Positions 61,257 to 64,000 of a stretch of 64,000 nucleotides of DNA are shown here, one piece after another. Under the pieces are notes generated by a model that was not told the origin of the DNA, ran no database searches, and saw only the letters and a list, made by a program, of their open reading frames with translations. The stretch's first letter is position 1; every line of letters begins with the position of its first letter. The DNA is from Propionivibrio hellwigii (lineage in GTDB: Bacteria > Pseudomonadota > Gammaproteobacteria > Burkholderiales > Rhodocyclaceae), in the NCBI RefSeq assembly GCF_041770905.1, contig NZ_JBEUWX010000002.1, positions 62,001 through 126,000 on the forward strand, read 5' to 3'. A program made the position numbers and the translations under genes.

Positions 61257-61883
61257 ATGATGAAACAGAATATTATCGTTGCCTTGTTCGATGTGCCCAG
61301 CGAGGCGTATCAGGCGTTTTCCGAATTGAAAGCCTACACGCAGACCGCTGATACGCTGATTGCTCAGGCTGTTTTGATCAAGAAGGAAAACGGCCTGATC
61401 ATTCCCGCCGAAAGCGCCGACTTCACCGCCAGAACTGCCGAAGGCGCGTGGACGGGCGGCCTGATTGGCGCGCTGGTGGGCGTGCTTGCGGGCCCGCTGG
61501 GCGTCATTTTGGGCGGCACGGCAGGCGCGCTCATCGGCGGCAATACGGGGACGGCCGAGACCGCCGGCGACGCCCTGCTTTTGGGAAATACGGCTCGCAA
61601 GCTGGACGATGGCAGCACTGCCGTGATCATTCTGGCGCAGGAAGCCGACGAAGCCGTGCTGGATGCGTTCTTCAACCGCTTTCAAACCACCATCCTGCGG
61701 CAGGATGCCGCCGCCGCACAACAGGACGTGTTGGCCGCCGTGGAGGCGCAGCAGGAAGTGGCGCGGCAGGCGCATGAGGCGTGGAAAAAACAGCGCAAGG
61801 CTGAACGCCGGGAAAAACTGGACGCATTCAAAGCCGACATCAAACAGAAGTTTGACGAACTGGCCGCCAAACTGAAGAAATAA
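61257..61883 (+). CDS. DUF1269-family membrane protein
   Basis: 208 residues: an N-terminal ferredoxin-like segment (NIIVALFDVPSEAYQAFSEL), a glycine-zipper membrane hairpin (GALVGVLAGPLGVILGGTAG), and a long charged helix at the C-terminus (WKKQRKAERREKLDAFKADI). CAGGAG before the ATG at 61257 supports this start. Function unknown; often stress-linked. Confidence 0.85.
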   Translation: MMKQNIIVALFDVPSEAYQAFSELKAYTQTADTLIAQAVLIKKENGLIIPAESADFTARTAEGAWTGGLIGALVGVLAGPLGVILGGTAGALIGGNTGTAETAGDALLLGNTARKLDDGSTAVIILAQEADEAVLDAFFNRFQTTILRQDAAAAQQDVLAAVEAQQEVARQAHEAWKKQRKAERREKLDAFKADIKQKFDELAAKLKK

Positions 61884-61951
61884 GACTGGACGCCCCGTCG
61901 CTCCCTCGGAAGCCGCCCGCACACCCCGCGTAGGGCGGCTTTCTCCGCCGC

Positions 61952-61986
61952 AGACCGTCTAGGCATTGTTTTTAGACGGTCTTTTA
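61952..61986 (+). terminator. Rho-independent terminator
   Basis: AGACCGTCTA and TAGACGGTCT around an 11-base loop, followed by TTTTATT. Confidence 0.85.
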
Positions 61987-62105
61987 TTGAATTGTGGCTA
62001 TCAACAATAAATTATCAGTGATATTTTTTTGGGCCGGAGTCTGTTTTTCTGCGGGGCGCCGGACAAATTCATGCTGAAAATCTCTGGAGGCCTTACGCTC
62101 TGTAA

Positions 62106-62240
62106 AACTCCCGGGAGCTAAAAGCCCTTGAACGCAAAGAATCCCCTTTCCGCATCTCAAAATTCGCGGAACAGCATGAATGCAGCCCGAAAACCATCCG
62201 CTGCCATCTCATCAAAGCAGCCACCAAAGCCCAAAAATAA
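62106..62240 (+). pseudogene. C-terminal remnant of a helix-turn-helix protein
   Basis: 45 open codons without a start: SRELKALERKESPFRISKFA, then EQHECSPKTIRCHLIKAATK to a stop at 62240. The pattern FAEQ..CSPKTIRCHL is helix-turn-helix-like. Preceding sequence is closed, so only the tail remains. Confidence 0.5.
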
Positions 62241-62264
62241 CCGGAATGTATTAGCGCGCCTCAT

Positions 62265-62346
62265 CGGGTGAAGCATTACCGAAGCACAGTCGCCGTGACT
62301 GGAACCGCAACGACACCTACCCCAACCCCCGCGTAAAACGGGCATC
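62265..62346 (+). repeat. Degenerate direct repeat, copy 1
   Basis: GGGTGAAGCATTACC ... CACCTACCCCAACCCCCGCG and TAAAACGGGCATCTCC, related to 62547-62634. Confidence 0.6.
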
Positions 62347-62546
62347 TCCAGAGGAGCTACCCGCCAGCCCAGTGTTTACGGGTACTTCCGGCTTGCCTAC
62401 CCGCAAATGCCCGATTGACAAGGGCTTCAGAAGCGACCGGGCTGGAACGCCCAAAAGACGCGAGGTTTAGGCCGACGGATCATTCCGTTCCGCTGCGGCC
62501 GGTAGGCTTATGCCTGACCCATATCACTGACGCTCCGCCGGCCGCG

Positions 62547-62634
62547 TGGGTGAGGCATTACCTTCCGAAGCGCAGCCCGACCGAAGACACGCAACACCAC
62601 CTGCCCCGAACCCCGCGTAAAACGGGCGTTTCCG
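62547..62634 (+). repeat. Degenerate direct repeat, copy 2
   Basis: GGGTGAGGCATTACC ... CACCTGCCCCGAACCCCGCG and TAAAACGGGCGTTTCC. About 80 bases, roughly 75-80 percent alike by eye. Origin unknown. The DNA between the copies (62347-62546) holds no gene. Confidence 0.6.
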
Positions 62635-62637
62635 GCC

Positions 62638-62793
62638 ATGCCTCTCACCGCGCTTGCAATGGGGCTTTTCAGCTTGGCTTGTCTGCTGTTTAATACGCTC
62701 TGGCTGTTTGCTGCATGGGTGCCGGGCGAGGTGATTTGGCAACGGGCTTTCGGAAAATTATCCGGCTCGCCATGCAGTGCTTCATTGTTGTAA
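62638..62793 (+). CDS. Possible small membrane protein
   Basis: 51 codons beginning MPLTALAMGLFSLACLLFNT, LWLFAAWVPGEVIW; one or two hydrophobic helices. No ribosome binding site and no family. It lies 31 bases before the nitric oxide reductase start and could be a chance frame. Confidence 0.25.
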   Translation: MPLTALAMGLFSLACLLFNTLWLFAAWVPGEVIWQRAFGKLSGSPCSASLL

Positions 62794-62824
62794 CTGGCAC
62801 AAACTAACCTAGGGGGAACGGGTC

Positions 62825-64000
62825 ATGGGGCAATACAAGAAATTATGGTTGTTACTCATCGCTGTTTTAACGATCACTTTCTCGATCCTGGGCTATTTTG
62901 GCGTAGAGGTGTACCGTAAGGCGCCGCCGTTCCCAGAGGCCTATGTGTCGTCTGACGGGCAAACCGTCATCAGCCGCGATGATATTCTGGCCGGTCAATC
63001 CGCCTGGCAGAGCACCGGCGGCATGGAACTCGGCTCGATTATGGGGCACGGTGCATATCAGGCGCCGGACTGGACGGCCGACTGGCTGCACCGCGAGCTG
63101 CTGGCCTGGCTGGATATTTCCGCGCAGAACCAGCACGGCAAGCCATTTGCCGAGCTGGATGCAGGGCAGCAGGCCGCGCTGAAAACCACCATGGTGGAGG
63201 AATACCGTAACGGCAGCCGCATGGGCGCCGACGGCAAGGTGGTGCTGAGCGATACCCGCATCAAGGCAATCAAGGCCGTTGCGCCGTACTACATCACGCT
63301 GTATGGCGCCGATCCGTCGATGGAAAAGGCGCGCGATCACTTCGCCATGAAAAACAACACGCTGCCGGACGAAACGCGCCGCCAGCGGCTAACGGATTTC
63401 TTCTTCTGGACGGCGTGGGCTTCCGCCACCAACCGCCCGGATTACCACGCTACCTATACCAACAACTGGCCGCACGAGCCGCTGATCAACAACGTGCCGA
63501 CGGCCGAAAACGTGATGTGGTCGGTGGCCAGCATCGTGTTTCTGTTGACCGGCGTCGGCCTGCTGGTGTGGGGCTGGTCTTTCTTGCGCAGGCACGATCC
63601 TGACCCGCAACTGCCGGAAAGCGACCCGATCAGCAAGGTGCATCTGACGCCGTCGCAGCGGGCGCTGGGCAAATATGTGTTCCTGACCGTGGCGCTGTTT
63701 GTCGTGCAGATTTTCCTCGGCGGACTGACGGCGCACTATACGCTGGAAGGCCAGCATTTCTACGGCATCCCGCTGTCCGACTGGTTCCCGTATGCGCTGG
63801 TGCGCACCTGGCACTTGCAGTCGGCTATTTTCTGGATTGCCACCGGCTTTTTGACCGCCGGCCTGTTTCTGGCGCCGGTCGTCAATGGCGGGAAGGACCC
63901 GAAATTCCAGGCGCTGGGCGTCAATGCGTTGTTTGTCGCGCTGTTTATCGTGGTCGGCGGCTCCTACGGCGGCAACTTCCTAGCCCTGACCCACGCCATG
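62825..64000 (+). CDS. norB: Quinol-dependent nitric oxide reductase, N-terminal part
   Basis: 392 codons before the window ends (full length about 750). The fused N-terminal domain characteristic of qNor lacks haem-c CXXCH motifs (DDILAGQSAWQSTGGMELGS, GHGAYQAPDWTADWLHRE, HATYTNNWPHEPLINNVPT). Membrane helices follow, with the first haem-ligand His region RTWHLQSAIFWIATGFL. It reduces nitric oxide to nitrous oxide with quinol. GGGGGAACGGG precedes the ATG. No NsrR or FNR palindrome was clear upstream. Confidence 0.93.
   Translation, partial: MGQYKKLWLLLIAVLTITFSILGYFGVEVYRKAPPFPEAYVSSDGQTVISRDDILAGQSAWQSTGGMELGSIMGHGAYQAPDWTADWLHRELLAWLDISAQNQHGKPFAELDAGQQAALKTTMVEEYRNGSRMGADGKVVLSDTRIKAIKAVAPYYITLYGADPSMEKARDHFAMKNNTLPDETRRQRLTDFFFWTAWASATNRPDYHATYTNNWPHEPLINNVPTAENVMWSVASIVFLLTGVGLLVWGWSFLRRHDPDPQLPESDPISKVHLTPSQRALGKYVFLTVALFVVQIFLGGLTAHYTLEGQHFYGIPLSDWFPYALVRTWHLQSAIFWIATGFLTAGLFLAPVVNGGKDPKFQALGVNALFVALFIVVGGSYGGNFLALTHAM

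Overview
The window looks like a GC-rich betaproteobacterial chromosome; the genus is not identifiable from sequence alone. The reasons are a gloB / YafS-type methyltransferase / rnhA / dnaQ block, rdgC, betaproteobacterial-style ParC and ParE, squalene-forming hpnCDE, a cytochrome bd operon with cydDC attached, a quinol-type nitric oxide reductase, and an IncP-like TrfA replicon inside an island. Both ends cut genes: nnr at the left and the quinol nitric oxide reductase at the right.

Layout. 1-3.2 kb: 5' part of nnr, an IS5-family element with a TTA target duplication, and two small stress-type genes (CsbD and DUF1328). 3.3-7.2 kb: purL. 7.4-10.6 kb: an accessory patch with a peptidoglycan-lytic transglycosylase/LysM protein lacking a signal peptide, overlapped by an LprI-type lysozyme-inhibitor gene. 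The toxin tail plus inhibitor is duplicated downstream, followed by a frameshifted pseudogene and small palindromic repeats. 10.8-17.2 kb: cydDCABX on the minus strand. 17.2-26.4 kb: a transposase remnant, tehA, a Kef-type antiporter, addA without an adjacent addB, and enolase with a histone-H1-like N-terminal tail. 26.5-36.9 kb: parE, a glycine-zipper lipoprotein, parC, an Ala-rich lipoprotein, rdgC, a hypothetical gene, dnaQ, rnhA, a methyltransferase and gloB.

37.1-54.2 kb is a 17-kb genomic island in tRNA-Ser(GGA), bounded by a 59-bp direct repeat of the tRNA 3' part, with a tyrosine integrase just inside the right end. It carries a plasmid-type replicon (helix-turn-helix protein, TrfA-like initiator, four 22-bp iterons, perfect DnaA box). 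It also holds two conjugation genes (VirD4-like coupling protein, DotA/TraY-like protein), a second tyrosine recombinase, and eight complete toxin-antitoxin pairs plus one chimeric antitoxin. I see no relaxase and no other mating-pair genes. In the right third, the toxin-antitoxin pairs are separated by copies of a highly structured repeat, as if they were cassettes; this is the most unusual region of the window.

54.5-64 kb: hpnCDE (squalene from farnesyl diphosphate), tRNA-Leu(TAG), a small lipoprotein, a YCII protein and NAD(P)H quinone-type reductase divergent from a LysR regulator, a DUF1269 membrane protein, a decayed intergenic region, and the start of the quinol nitric oxide reductase. 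Cytochrome bd, the reductase and hopanoid precursors together suggest life at low oxygen with nitrosative stress (inference).
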